This document shows, one piece after another, positions 37,347-45,592 of a stretch of DNA of 64,000 bases (positions are counted from its first letter, which is position 1; each line of letters starts with the position of its first letter). The stretch is from Pseudomonas serbica (lineage in GTDB: Bacteria; Pseudomonadota; Gammaproteobacteria; Pseudomonadales; Pseudomonadaceae), in contig NZ_JAQIYM010000005.1 of NCBI RefSeq assembly GCF_028823535.1, positions 332,146 to 396,145 of the forward strand, written 5' to 3'. Below the pieces are notes generated by a model. The model saw only the letters and a list, made by a program, of their open reading frames with translations. It did not search any database and was not told where the DNA came from. The position numbers and the translations under genes were made by a program.

Positions 37347-37744
37347 ACCCCGCTGGATCAGCGTGTCGGTAGCCGGGATTGCGTGTGTCCGCCTCGATGG
37401 GGTCGGGCGGCAGCAAAAAGGAGGTCAGACCTTTGCAGGTCCAGGACCGGGACGGTAGAAACACCGGCCCGCGATGAGAGCTGAAAATGGATTGCGGCGT
37501 TCATTGCGCCTCCTTTTTGTTATGCACCTGCACGACAGGCATGGCGCGCATGACACCTTGCATGGGGTCGGGAAACAAGCGGGCTAGAGCGTTGGGGGAA
37601 GGAGCAGAAGGAATGGAGCGTAAGAATTTTCTTACGGGATCAAAAGAAAGACGATTTCACGGGGTTAACCCTGGGATTTCGTCATGTTTTCTTTACAGCC
37701 TGTCATTTTGGCTTTCCACTTTGGGCATCTACCTGCTGGACTGA
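37347..37744. other. Gene-free region with inverted motifs
   Basis: I see no convincing protein gene. Two features stand out: an 11-bp inverted pair, CAAAAAGGAGG at 37414-37424 and CCTCCTTTTTG at 37509-37519, and a palindrome at 37619-37636. An 85-codon open frame on the plus strand has Cys- and Met-rich content unlike a real protein. A small RNA is possible but not shown. Confidence 0.5.
37619..37636. promoter_or_regulatory. Perfect 18-bp palindrome, TyrR-box-like
   Basis: CGTAAGAATTTTCTTACG is a perfect dyad with the same CGTAA-N8-TTACG frame as the box before phhA. It lies about 550 bases upstream of aroP. It could be a distal PhhR site or belong to an unrecognised transcript. Confidence 0.4.
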
Positions 37745-37834
37745 CGCTTTCGCGAGCAGGCTCGCTCCCACAGGAGCCTGCGTTGTTCCACGGAAATGCG
37801 ATCCCTTGTGGGAGCGGGCTTGCTCGCGAAGGCG
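37745..37834. repeat. REPIN between aroP leader and rluB
   Basis: TTTCGCGAGCAGGCTCGCTC is followed by the inverse-type GGGAGCGGGCTTGCTCGCGA about 45 bases later. The left copy is slightly diverged. Confidence 0.85.
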
Positions 37835-37870
37835 TCCTCAAAAACACCACAGGGCTAAAATCAGGCACGA

Positions 37871-37903
37871 AAAAAAACGCCAACCCGAAGGTTGGCGTTT
37901 TTC
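37871..37903 (-). terminator. Intrinsic terminator after rluB
   Basis: AACGCCAACC and GGTTGGCGTT pair perfectly around a CGAA tetraloop, with A and T runs on both sides. It lies just after the rluB stop and looks bidirectional. Confidence 0.92.
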
Positions 37904-37919
37904 GTGAAGCGCTTACCGA

Positions 37920-39140
37920 TTACTCAGGCTTGCGACGACCAAAGCCCGGACGCTGACCGGAACCCGCCGGTGCGCCACGGCGCTTGCCCGATGGCGTATC
38001 ACCGTCGACCAGCTTGATTCCAGGACGCTTCGGCGCCGGCTTGGCCGGACGCTTGGTGTCGGCCGGACGATCGGCTACCGGGGTACCACGGCCTTCGCCA
38101 CGCTCGGTACGGCCATTGGCCGGACGCGGCGTGCGCGGACCGCGCTCACCGTCCTGACGGGCGGCTGGCTTGCGTGCCGGGCGCTCGCCTTCGATCTGCG
38201 GCTCGCGGCTGGCACGCGGTGCGGCCGGAGCGGCGGCTGCGCCAGTGGCCGGACGCAGGGTCCGTACGCGCTCGGTCTTGGCCATTGGACGCGACGACTT
38301 ACGCTGCATCCGCTCAAGCTTGTCCTTGCTCTTGGCGTTCATCTGCGGCATCGCGACCGGCGTCAGGCCGACCTCGGCACTCAGGATGTCGACTTCGTAC
38401 TGGCTCATTTCGCGCCAGCGGCCCATCGGCAGGTCGGAGTTGAGGAACACCGGACCGAAACGCACGCGCTTCAAGCGGCTGACCACCAGGCCCTGGGATT
38501 CCCACAGGCGACGAACTTCGCGGTTGCGACCTTCCATCACCACGCAGTGATACCAGTGGTTGAAACCTTCGCCACCTGGCGCCTGCTTGATGTCGGTGAA
38601 CTTGGCCGGGCCGTCTTCGAGGACCACGCCGGCTTTCAGACGCTCGATCATCTCGTCATCGACTTCGCCACGCACACGTACCGCGTATTCACGGTCCATT
38701 TCGTAGGAAGGGTGCATCAGGCGGTTGGCCAGTTCACCGTCAGTGGTGAACATCAACAGACCGGTGGTGTTGATGTCGAGACGACCGATGTTGATCCAGC
38801 GGCCTTCTTTCGGCTTTGGCATCTTGTCGAACACGGTCGGGCGACCTTCCGGGTCGACACGGGTGCAGATCTCGCCGTCAGGCTTGTTGTACATGATCAC
38901 GCGGCGGACCGACTCGGCAGCCTCTTCACGCTTGATTACCTTGCCATCGATGGTGATGGCGTCATGCATGTCAACGCGCTGGCCAAGGGTGGCGTCTTTG
39001 CCGTTGACCTTGATTCGGCCGTGGCTGATCCAGGCTTCCACGTCACGGCGCGAGCCGACGCCGATACGGGCGAGGACTTTCTGCAGCTTTTCGCCTGCTG
39101 GGCCGATTTCCTGGTCGTCTTTCTGGTCTTTGATACTCAT
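37920..39140 (-). CDS. rluB: 23S rRNA pseudouridine synthase RluB
   Basis: The 406-residue protein has an N-terminal S4 RNA-binding domain (about residues 17-75) and an RsuA-type catalytic domain with Asp122 in GRLDINTTGL. From about residue 255 it continues as a Lys/Arg/Pro/Gly-rich tail, as in pseudomonad RluB. It modifies U2605 of 23S rRNA. It is the last gene of the run starting with the PHP phosphoesterase. Confidence 0.93.
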   Translation of the reverse strand: MSIKDQKDDQEIGPAGEKLQKVLARIGVGSRRDVEAWISHGRIKVNGKDATLGQRVDMHDAITIDGKVIKREEAAESVRRVIMYNKPDGEICTRVDPEGRPTVFDKMPKPKEGRWINIGRLDINTTGLLMFTTDGELANRLMHPSYEMDREYAVRVRGEVDDEMIERLKAGVVLEDGPAKFTDIKQAPGGEGFNHWYHCVVMEGRNREVRRLWESQGLVVSRLKRVRFGPVFLNSDLPMGRWREMSQYEVDILSAEVGLTPVAMPQMNAKSKDKLERMQRKSSRPMAKTERVRTLRPATGAAAAPAAPRASREPQIEGERPARKPAARQDGERGPRTPRPANGRTERGEGRGTPVADRPADTKRPAKPAPKRPGIKLVDGDTPSGKRRGAPAGSGQRPGFGRRKPE

Positions 39141-39309
39141 CTGGGCACCTCCCGGTGTGTTCTGAAAACTGGGTACTTGAGCGAAGGGATCGCCGAAGGG
39201 TCGCGAATCATACGCGCATGTGGGCGTTTGCGCATCAGAGACTAGCTGATCAACGCAAGGTTATTTCTTTTTCCGCCGGCCGGTGATCCACTGTGAACAC
39301 ATTCCCCCT

Positions 39310-39335
39310 GTGGGAGCGGGCTTGCTCGCTCCCAC
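39310..39335. repeat. Single REP hairpin
   Basis: GTGGGAGCGGGCTTGCTCGC runs directly into CTCCCAC, a compact stem-loop. It lies between scpB and rluB. Confidence 0.85.
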
Positions 39336-39347
39336 ATTGGAACTGCG

Positions 39348-40307
39348 TCAGTCGTCGAATTCGCGGCGTTCGGCCTCGATGGCTTCGGCCAGGGCCAGGG
39401 CTTCGGCTTCTTCGTCGGACAACTCCGGCTCGGGTTTCGGTTGTTCGAGGGCAGCAACGGCGGCCAGGAGTTTTTCCCGGGCCTCGGCAACACCGAGGAT
39501 GTCCTCTTCCTCCTCGGGTTCAGGCTCAACCGGCAAATCCACCTGCTCCGCTTCAACGTCAGGCTGCTCCTGATCGATCGCCGGCAGCTCACCATCACGC
39601 AACAAATCGTCGAAATCAGTCTTGATCCCCTCCTCCATGCTGTCCAGCTCCAGCAACAGCGTATGGAAACTGGTCTCTTCCTTGGGCTCTTCCGGCTCGG
39701 CGCTGGCGTCGGCCAGTTCCTGCAGCCCGGCGGGTACCGGTGCGTCGTCGAAATCGAGCACTGGATCCGGCTCCAGCTCGCGCACCTCGGCCAGCGGCGG
39801 CAGGTCATCCAGGTTCTTCAGGTTGAAGTGATCGAGAAACGCCTTGGTGGTGGCGAACATCGCTGGCTTGCCCGGAACGTCGCGGTAACCGACGATGCGG
39901 ATCCACTCGCGCTCCATCAGCGTCTTGACGATCTGGCTGTTGACCGCCACGCCCCGCACGTCTTCGATCTCGCCCCGGGTGATCGGTTGGCGATAGGCGA
40001 TCAAGGCAATGGTTTCGAGCATGGCACGCGAGTAGCGCTGCGGCCGTTCTTCCCAAAGACGCCCCACCCACGGGGAGAATTTTTCACGGATCTGCAGGCG
40101 ATAGCCGGAAGCGACCTCCTTCAACTCGTACGCACGGCCATCGCAGGACTTGCCCAGGAGGGTCAGGGCTTTCTTGAAGACCGCCGGTTCCGGGCGCTCA
40201 GCCTCTTCGAAGAGCTCGAACAGGCGCTCCAGGGATTGCGGTTTTCCGGAGGCCAACAGAAAGGCTTCGAGCAGTGGCGCCAGCTCGCGGGGTTCACTCA
40301 GGTTCAT
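39348..40307 (-). CDS. scpB: Chromosome segregation and condensation protein ScpB
   Basis: The 319-residue protein has the two winged-helix domains of ScpB (to about residue 170) with the conserved QPITRGEIEDVRGVAV. It continues as a strongly acidic tail rich in Glu, Asp and Pro, about 130 residues longer than short Gram-positive ScpB. It joins ScpA and Smc in the condensin complex. Its ATG is 11 bases after the scpA stop. Confidence 0.95.
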   Translation of the reverse strand: MNLSEPRELAPLLEAFLLASGKPQSLERLFELFEEAERPEPAVFKKALTLLGKSCDGRAYELKEVASGYRLQIREKFSPWVGRLWEERPQRYSRAMLETIALIAYRQPITRGEIEDVRGVAVNSQIVKTLMEREWIRIVGYRDVPGKPAMFATTKAFLDHFNLKNLDDLPPLAEVRELEPDPVLDFDDAPVPAGLQELADASAEPEEPKEETSFHTLLLELDSMEEGIKTDFDDLLRDGELPAIDQEQPDVEAEQVDLPVEPEPEEEEDILGVAEAREKLLAAVAALEQPKPEPELSDEEAEALALAEAIEAERREFDD

Positions 40308-40318
40308 GATTGGACTCG

Positions 40319-41137
40319 TTATTCGGCTCTTGCTCGGACGTGGATCGCGGCGAACGGCTCATTTTGCACCAGCTCGACCAAGGATTCCTTGACCAGCTCG
40401 AGGATCGCCATGAAAGTCACGACAACCCCCAGGCGCCCTTCCTCGGCGGTGAACAGCTCGACAAACGGCACGAAACCGCCGCCCTTGAGCCGTTCCAGCA
40501 CGTCGCTCATGCGTTCACGGGTGGACAGCGCCTCGCGGCTGACCTGGTGGCTTTCGAACATGTCGCCGCGGCGCAGCACCTCGGCCATGGACAGCAGAAT
40601 CTCGGACAGGCGCACATCCGGCAACAGTTTGCGCGCCCGGGCCTCCGGGGCATCCAGCTTGGGCACCACCACGTCGCGACCGACCCGGCTCAGGCCATCG
40701 ATGCCTTCGGCGGCAGCCTTGAAGCGCTCGTATTCCTGCAAGCGACGGATCAGTTCGGCGCGCGGGTCTTCTTCCTCGTCCTCGACGGTTTCGGCCCGCG
40801 GCAGCAGCATCCGCGACTTGATTTCGGCCAGCATCGCGGCCATCACCAGGTATTCGGCGGCCAGTTCCAGGCGCACCGACTGCATCAATTCGACATACCC
40901 CATGTACTGACGGGTGATTTCCGCTACCGGGATGTCGAGGATATTGATGTTCTGTTTGCGGATCAGGTACAGGAGCAGATCGAGGGGGCCTTCGAAGGCT
41001 TCGAGAAAGACTTCCAGCGCATCCGGCGGGATGTACAGGTCCAGCGGCATTTCCATGACCGCCTGGCCATAGACCATGGCGAAAGGCAGCTCTTGCTGGG
41101 CTCCGGCCTGACTGTCGACGGCTTCCACTGCGGACAT
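40319..41137 (-). CDS. scpA: Chromosome segregation and condensation protein ScpA
   Basis: The 272-residue kleisin has the signature FEGPLDLLLYLIRKQNINI and a C-terminal winged-helix domain (VVVTFMAILELVKE). It bridges the Smc heads. Its ATG abuts the stop codon of the upstream gene, so the genes form one operon. Confidence 0.95.
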   Translation of the reverse strand: MSAVEAVDSQAGAQQELPFAMVYGQAVMEMPLDLYIPPDALEVFLEAFEGPLDLLLYLIRKQNINILDIPVAEITRQYMGYVELMQSVRLELAAEYLVMAAMLAEIKSRMLLPRAETVEDEEEDPRAELIRRLQEYERFKAAAEGIDGLSRVGRDVVVPKLDAPEARARKLLPDVRLSEILLSMAEVLRRGDMFESHQVSREALSTRERMSDVLERLKGGGFVPFVELFTAEEGRLGVVVTFMAILELVKESLVELVQNEPFAAIHVRARAE

Positions 41138-41767
41138 CTAGGCCTCGACCATGAACGGCGCAGGGTCGCCGCAACCGACACGGATCACTTCCGGCTCGCC
41201 GTCGGCGAGGTTGATCACCGTGGAAGCCTTGATCCCGCCGAAACCGCCGTCGATGATCAGGTCGACCTGATGCTCGAGCAATTGGCGCATTTCATACGGA
41301 TCGGTCAAAGGATCCTCGTCGCCCGGCATGATCAGCGTCACGCTCATCAGCGGTTCACCCAGCTCTTCGAGCAGCGCCAGGGCAATCGGATGGCTCGGTA
41401 CCCGCAGGCCGATGGTGCGTTTTTTCGGATGCAGCAGCAGGCGCGGGACTTCGCGGGTGGCATTGAGGATGAAGGTGTAGGGCCCCGGAAGATGAGCCTT
41501 GAGAATGCGGAAAGTGCCAGTGTCGATCTTGGCGAACAGCCCCAGCTGCGACAGATCACTGCAGATCAGCGCAAAGTTGTGCTTTTCGTCGAGCTGGCGC
41601 AGACGCCGAACGCGCTCCACGGCAACCTTGTCGCCGATCTGGCAACCAATGGCGTAGGAGGAGTCCGTGGGATAAATCACCACCCCGCCTTTGCGAATGA
41701 TCTCGACAGCCTGCTTGATCAGGCGCGCTTGCGGGTTTTCCGGATGAATCTGGAAAAATTGACTCAC
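41138..41767 (-). CDS. Sua5/YciO/YrdC-family protein (threonylcarbamoyl-AMP synthase-like)
   Basis: The 209-residue protein has the YrdC fold with the KGGVVIYPTDSSYAIG and LPGPYTFIL motifs. I start it at GTG 41767 (VSQFFQIHPENPQ), with AGGTAGAG at good spacing and 13 bases after the previous stop. An ATG at 41806 would overlap the previous gene. Family members make threonylcarbamoyl-AMP for tRNA t6A or are YciO paralogues; the scpAB neighbourhood favours the YciO group. Confidence 0.88.
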   Translation of the reverse strand: MSQFFQIHPENPQARLIKQAVEIIRKGGVVIYPTDSSYAIGCQIGDKVAVERVRRLRQLDEKHNFALICSDLSQLGLFAKIDTGTFRILKAHLPGPYTFILNATREVPRLLLHPKKRTIGLRVPSHPIALALLEELGEPLMSVTLIMPGDEDPLTDPYEMRQLLEHQVDLIIDGGFGGIKASTVINLADGEPEVIRVGCGDPAPFMVEA

Positions 41768-41780
41768 ATTCTCTACCTGT

Positions 41781-42644
41781 TCAGACGACGGCAATATTTG
41801 GGTCATGTTTGAATCGACACCACAGTGGTGGCAGATCCTCCGGAAGCGGGCGATATTCGCCGATCTCGGACCAGCCTCCAGGGCCATGAAAATCACTGCC
41901 GGCGCTGACCAGCAGACCAAACTCGCGGGCCAGAATGGCCAGGCTGCCCACTTGCTCGGCAGGCTGATGGCCATTGACCACCTCGATCGCATGGCCCCCT
42001 GCTTGAATATAGTCGGCAATCAGGCGGCGGCGCTTGCTGCGAGTGAATTCGTAATGCCAGGGGTGGGCCAGACTGACCCAGGCCTTGGCCGCGCGCAGGG
42101 TTTCGACGGTTTCTTCCAGGGTCGGCCAGTGTTGCTTGACGTCGCCCAGCTTGCCGGCGCCCAGCCATTTGCGGAATGCTTCAGCGCGATCCTTGACGAA
42201 ACCTTCGCGCACCATCCAGTCCGCGAAGTGCGGACGGGCCGGTGCGTTGCCGCTGTCACCCAGGGTCTGCTGGACTTCCCGGGCGCCTTCCAGCGCACCC
42301 GGCATGCCTTTGAGTGCCAGTTTGCGGCTGATTTCCTCGGATCGTAGCCAGCGGCCATCGCGCAATTTGGCAATCGCCTCGACCAACGGCGCGGCATTGA
42401 CGTCGAAGCCATAGCCCAGCACGTGAATGGTCGCGCCGCCCCAGGTGCAGGATAATTCGACGCCGTTGACCAGCTGCATCCCCAGCGCATGCGCGGCGTG
42501 ACGGGCCTCGTCGAGGCCTTCAAGGGTGTCGTGATCGGTCAAGGCCAGGACTCGCACGCCTTTCTCGAACGCACGCGCAACCAGAACCGCAGGCGCCAGG
42601 GCGCCATCGGAGGCCGTGCTATGGCAGTGCAAATCAACATTCAC
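41781..42644 (-). CDS. PHP-domain phosphoesterase (RNase AM/TrpH-like)
   Basis: The 287-residue protein has the PHP metal motifs VDLHCHSTASDG, LTDHDTLEG, SLAHPWH and SAGSDFHGPG. The GTG at 42644 (VNVDLHCHS) follows a GAGG; a TTG six codons earlier is less likely. Relatives (YciV/RnmA) are 3',5'-nucleotide bisphosphate phosphatases and 5'-3' exonucleases. It heads the run with YciO, ScpA, ScpB and RluB and diverges from yciB. Confidence 0.88.
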   Translation of the reverse strand: MNVDLHCHSTASDGALAPAVLVARAFEKGVRVLALTDHDTLEGLDEARHAAHALGMQLVNGVELSCTWGGATIHVLGYGFDVNAAPLVEAIAKLRDGRWLRSEEISRKLALKGMPGALEGAREVQQTLGDSGNAPARPHFADWMVREGFVKDRAEAFRKWLGAGKLGDVKQHWPTLEETVETLRAAKAWVSLAHPWHYEFTRSKRRRLIADYIQAGGHAIEVVNGHQPAEQVGSLAILAREFGLLVSAGSDFHGPGGWSEIGEYRPLPEDLPPLWCRFKHDPNIAVV

Positions 42645-42731
42645 AGGGCTTTGTAACCTCAAATCAGCTGGCGCTATCGCGCGCCCATATGTTTGTTATT
42701 ATGCCGCCACATCCTGCTTCTGGCTGCCACT

Positions 42732-43328
42732 GTGAAACAATTCATCGATTTCATCCCGCTCCTGCTGTTTTTCATCGTCTTCAAGATCGATCCTCGGGTC
42801 GTCGACATTGCCGGCCACGAGGTCACTGTCGGCGGTATCTACAGCGCCACCGCGATGCTGATCATCAGCTCCCTGGTGGTCTACGGCACGCTGTTCATCA
42901 AACAGCGCAAGCTGGAGAAGAGCCAGTGGCTGACCCTCATCGCCTGCCTGGTCTTCGGCAGCCTGACCCTGGCCTTCCACAGCGAAACCTTCCTGAAATG
43001 GAAAGCCCCGGTGGTCAACTGGCTGTTCGCCCTGGCGTTCATCGGCAGTCACTTCATCGGCGACCAACTGCTGATCAAGCGCATCATGGGCCACGCACTC
43101 ACCCTGCCGGAACCGGTCTGGACGCGCCTGAACATCGCCTGGATCGCATTTTTCCTGTTTTGCGGTGCCGCCAACCTGTTCGTCGCGTTCACGTTCCAGA
43201 GCTACTGGGTCGACTTCAAGGTCTTCGGCAGCCTGGGCATGACTTTGCTGTTCCTGGTCGGCCAGGGCATCTACCTGTCCCGCCACCTGCACGACGCCGA
43301 TACCACAACGCCGAAAACCGAGGACTGA
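42732..43328 (+). CDS. yciB: Inner-membrane septation protein YciB
   Basis: The 198-residue protein starts with GTG at 42732 ([18 protein letters not shown]) and has about five membrane segments. It belongs to the YciB/IspZ family, involved in cell-envelope and septum synthesis. It is followed one base later by yciI, a common arrangement. Confidence 0.93.
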   Translation: MKQFIDFIPLLLFFIVFKIDPRVVDIAGHEVTVGGIYSATAMLIISSLVVYGTLFIKQRKLEKSQWLTLIACLVFGSLTLAFHSETFLKWKAPVVNWLFALAFIGSHFIGDQLLIKRIMGHALTLPEPVWTRLNIAWIAFFLFCGAANLFVAFTFQSYWVDFKVFGSLGMTLLFLVGQGIYLSRHLHDADTTTPKTED

Positions 43329-43329
43329 C

Positions 43330-43629
43330 ATGCTTTACGCAATCATTGCCACAGACGTCGCCAACTCCCTGGAAGCCCGCCTGGCCGCTCGGCCTGCGCA
43401 CCTTGAGCGCCTGCAAGTACTCAAGGGTGAAGGCCGGATCGTGTTGGCCGGCCCGCATCCGGCGGTCGACAGCAATGATCCGGGGGCAGCGGGTTTCACC
43501 GGCAGCCTGATCGTCGCCGAATTCGACTCCCTGGGCGCCGCACAGGCCTGGGCCGACACTGACCCGTACATCGCCGCAGGCGTCTACGCCAACGTTGTGG
43601 TCAAGCCTTTCAAGCAAGTCCTTCCGTAA
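43330..43629 (+). CDS. yciI: YciI-family protein
   Basis: The 99-residue ferredoxin-like-fold protein has the conserved [20 protein letters not shown] with the catalytic-type His and a later Asp ([14 protein letters not shown]). The function in Pseudomonas is not defined. It lies directly after yciB. Confidence 0.93.
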   Translation: MLYAIIATDVANSLEARLAARPAHLERLQVLKGEGRIVLAGPHPAVDSNDPGAAGFTGSLIVAEFDSLGAAQAWADTDPYIAAGVYANVVVKPFKQVLP

Positions 43630-43739
43630 CGCCCCTTTGCGCGGTGAACCTTATCGGTTCATCGCGTTCTCAATCGCTCATTATTCTCCTTTGCCTGCCG
43701 ACAAACTCCCCAATATCCGTATTGGAATCAGGAGTCGCG

Positions 43740-44153
43740 ATGCGCAAAGGTCCGCTGTGTCTGATGTTGGTGACGTTGTCGATCGTGGCGCCCGCCCACG
43801 GTGAAGAAGCCGTCGATGGCGCGAACTCCACGCCGCTGTCCTTGAGCGCCGGCAGTCAGATCAATGAATTGCAGCAACGCTTGAAGGAAAGCGAGCGGCA
43901 GCGAGAAGAACTGAGCAAACAACTGAACAGTGCCGATGGCGAACGCGAAAGCGTCCAGCTGGTCCGGTTGCGCCAGGAGAATCAGCGACTCAAGCTGCAA
44001 CTTCGGGAAGTACAGGCCGGCAGTTCGATCCCGCGCTGGTTGACCGATCAGCAACAGTGGTTCGTCATTGGCGCCGGGGTGGCGCTATTGGCCCTGCTCT
44101 GCGGTATCTTCGCCAGTGGTGCGAGGCGAAAACGTCGACAATGGCTAAATTGA
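43740..44153 (+). CDS. Secreted, membrane-anchored coiled-coil protein of unknown function
   Basis: The 137-residue protein starts at 43740 (MRKGPLCLMLVTLSIVAPAHG) after CAGGAG. It has a signal peptide cleaved near AHG, a coiled coil (about residues 40-90, INELQQRLKESERQREEL) and a single membrane segment near the C-terminus (FVIGAGVALLALLCGIFA) with a basic end. It resembles the C-terminal half of YgiM-type proteins but has no SH3 domain. It lies 7 bases before cpxR and is probably cotranscribed. Confidence 0.82.
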   Translation: MRKGPLCLMLVTLSIVAPAHGEEAVDGANSTPLSLSAGSQINELQQRLKESERQREELSKQLNSADGERESVQLVRLRQENQRLKLQLREVQAGSSIPRWLTDQQQWFVIGAGVALLALLCGIFASGARRKRRQWLN

Positions 44154-44160
44154 GTGATCC

Positions 44161-44838
44161 ATGAGCGAGCTGTTACTAATTGATGATGACCAGGAGCTGT
44201 GCGAGCTCTTGAGCAGCTGGCTGAGCCAGGAAGGATTTCAGGTGCGCGCCTGCCACGATGGCCAGAGCGCCCGTCGCGCACTGGCGCAAACCTCCCCGGC
44301 CGCCGTGGTGCTGGACGTAATGTTGCCGGACGGAAGCGGCCTGGAACTGCTCAAGCAGCTGCGCAGCGATCATCCGGACTTGCCGGTGCTGATGCTTTCA
44401 GCCCGCGGCGAACCCCTGGACCGCATCCTTGGTCTGGAGCTCGGTGCCGACGACTATCTGGCCAAACCCTGCGACCCGCGGGAACTGACGGCCCGTCTGC
44501 GCGCCGTGCTGCGCCGCAGCCATCCGGCGCCGACGTCCAGCCAGATCGAGCTGGGCGACCTGTGTTTCAGCCCGGTGCGCGGTGTGGTCAGCATCGATGA
44601 ACAGGAGTTCACCCTGACGGTTTCCGAAAGCCGCCTGCTCGAAGCCCTGCTCAAGCAGCCCGGCGAGCCGCTGGACAAACAGGAACTGGCGCAAATCGCC
44701 CTCGGCCGCAAGCTGACCCTGTACGACCGCAGCCTCGACATGCACGTGAGCAACCTGCGCAAAAAGATCGGCCCGCATCCTGATGGCCGCCCGCGCATCG
44801 TGGCGCTGCGCAGCCGCGGCTACTACTACAGCCTCTGA
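44161..44838 (+). CDS. cpxR: OmpR-family response regulator CpxR
   Basis: The 225-residue protein has a receiver domain with Asp52 (VVLDVMLPDGSG) and a winged-helix domain (DRSLDMHVSNLRKKIG). The neighbours, a Spy/CpxP-like periplasmic protein and an envelope-sensing kinase, match PA3204-PA3206, where CpxR responds to envelope stress and can activate mexAB-oprM. A CpxR-type box is present before the cpxP-like gene. A REPIN follows its stop. Confidence 0.88.
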   Translation: MSELLLIDDDQELCELLSSWLSQEGFQVRACHDGQSARRALAQTSPAAVVLDVMLPDGSGLELLKQLRSDHPDLPVLMLSARGEPLDRILGLELGADDYLAKPCDPRELTARLRAVLRRSHPAPTSSQIELGDLCFSPVRGVVSIDEQEFTLTVSESRLLEALLKQPGEPLDKQELAQIALGRKLTLYDRSLDMHVSNLRKKIGPHPDGRPRIVALRSRGYYYSL

Positions 44839-44852
44839 TTCCAGACATCCCC

Positions 44853-44922
44853 CTGTAGGAGCCCGGCTTGCCGGCGATGACGATCTCGAGGACGCCATCA
44901 CCGGCAAGCCGGGCTCCTACAG
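44853..44922. repeat. REPIN after cpxR, same family as the fliJ-hsbA array
   Basis: GTAGGAGCCCGGCTTGCCGG and its exact inverse CCGGCAAGCCGGGCTCCTAC flank about 30 bases that also pair in part (GATGACG, GGACGCCATC). This family differs from the GTGGGAGCGGGC type seen elsewhere. Confidence 0.88.
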
Positions 44923-44955
44923 GAAGTGGTTTTGTCAGGTAGTGATAAAACCATC

Positions 44956-44971
44956 TTTACCCAAGCTTTAC
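44956..44971 (-). promoter_or_regulatory. CpxR-binding box of the cpxP-like gene
   Basis: On the minus strand it reads GTAAAGCTTGGGTAAA, two GTAAA repeats separated by six bases, the form known for CpxR sites. It lies about 85 bases before the cpxP-like ATG. A possible -10 TAATCT is at 45004-45009 with no matching -35, as expected for an activated promoter. Confidence 0.68.
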
Positions 44972-45053
44972 CTACCGCTGACCGCCGCTGACCTTGATCT
45001 GCGTAATCTGAACTCATCCGGAACGTACCGGGAATGAGACAAGGAGATTCACC

Positions 45054-45512
45054 ATGCGCAAGACCCTTATCGCTCTGATGTTCGCCGCCGCCCTGCCAAC
45101 CGTTGCCATGGCCATGCCTGAAGGCACAGGCCCGATGGATGGGCCGATGGACGGCTCGCGTCACGGTGGTCAGATGCACGGCATGCACGGCATGCACGGC
45201 AAAGGCCCGTACAGTCAACTGGACCTGAGCCGCGAGCAGCGCGAGCAGATCCGCAAGATCATGGGCGAGCAGATGCACGAGCGGAAGCAAGTGGTCGACA
45301 AGTACCTGGAAAAACTCTCGCCAGCCGACCAGAAAGCCATGAAGGATGAAATGGCCGCCAACCACAAGAAAGCCGAAGCAGACGTGCGCGCCTTGCTGAA
45401 GCCGGATCAACAGAAGAAATTCGACGAGATCCAGAAAAAACAGGCTGAACGTCGCGCCGAGTGGGCCGAGTTCAAGGCGTGGAAAGCGCAACAGGCACAA
45501 AATGCGCAATAA
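45054..45512 (+). CDS. Spy/CpxP-like periplasmic protein with His-Met repeats
   Basis: The 152-residue protein has a signal peptide (MRKTLIALMFAAALPTVAMA). A His/Met/Gly-rich stretch (QMHGMHGMHGKG, about residues 40-51) precedes an all-helical LTxxQ-type domain in which the first motif reads LDLSREQREQ. CpxP restrains the Cpx kinase, and Spy is a chaperone; both share this fold. The His-Met repeat could bind copper or zinc, which is inference. AAGGAG precedes the ATG. It lies between cpxR and cpxA with its own box and terminator. Confidence 0.85.
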   Translation: MRKTLIALMFAAALPTVAMAMPEGTGPMDGPMDGSRHGGQMHGMHGMHGKGPYSQLDLSREQREQIRKIMGEQMHERKQVVDKYLEKLSPADQKAMKDEMAANHKKAEADVRALLKPDQQKKFDEIQKKQAERRAEWAEFKAWKAQQAQNAQ

Positions 45513-45522
45513 TGTGCTAACC

Positions 45523-45562
45523 CCAGGCCCAACGGCTGAACACCGTTGGGCCTGGTCATTTT
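45523..45562 (+). terminator. Intrinsic terminator after the cpxP-like gene
   Basis: CCAGGCCCAACGG pairs perfectly with CCGTTGGGCCTGG around a 7-base loop, followed by TCATTTTG. It would limit stress-induced transcription reaching cpxA. Confidence 0.85.
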
Positions 45563-45592
45563 GATGGTCTGTGTTTGTTTTGAGGGATTTCT

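Noticed and set aside
37487..37744. An 85-codon plus-strand open frame in the gene-free region before rluB
   Set aside because: Cys- and Met-rich sequence, no ribosome site, and it spans the palindrome at 37619; no sign of coding constraint.
41768..41806. ATG at 41806 as start of the Sua5/YciO gene
   Set aside because: It overlaps the upstream PHP gene and lacks a ribosome site; the GTG at 41767 has AGGTAGAG and fits the family N-terminus.
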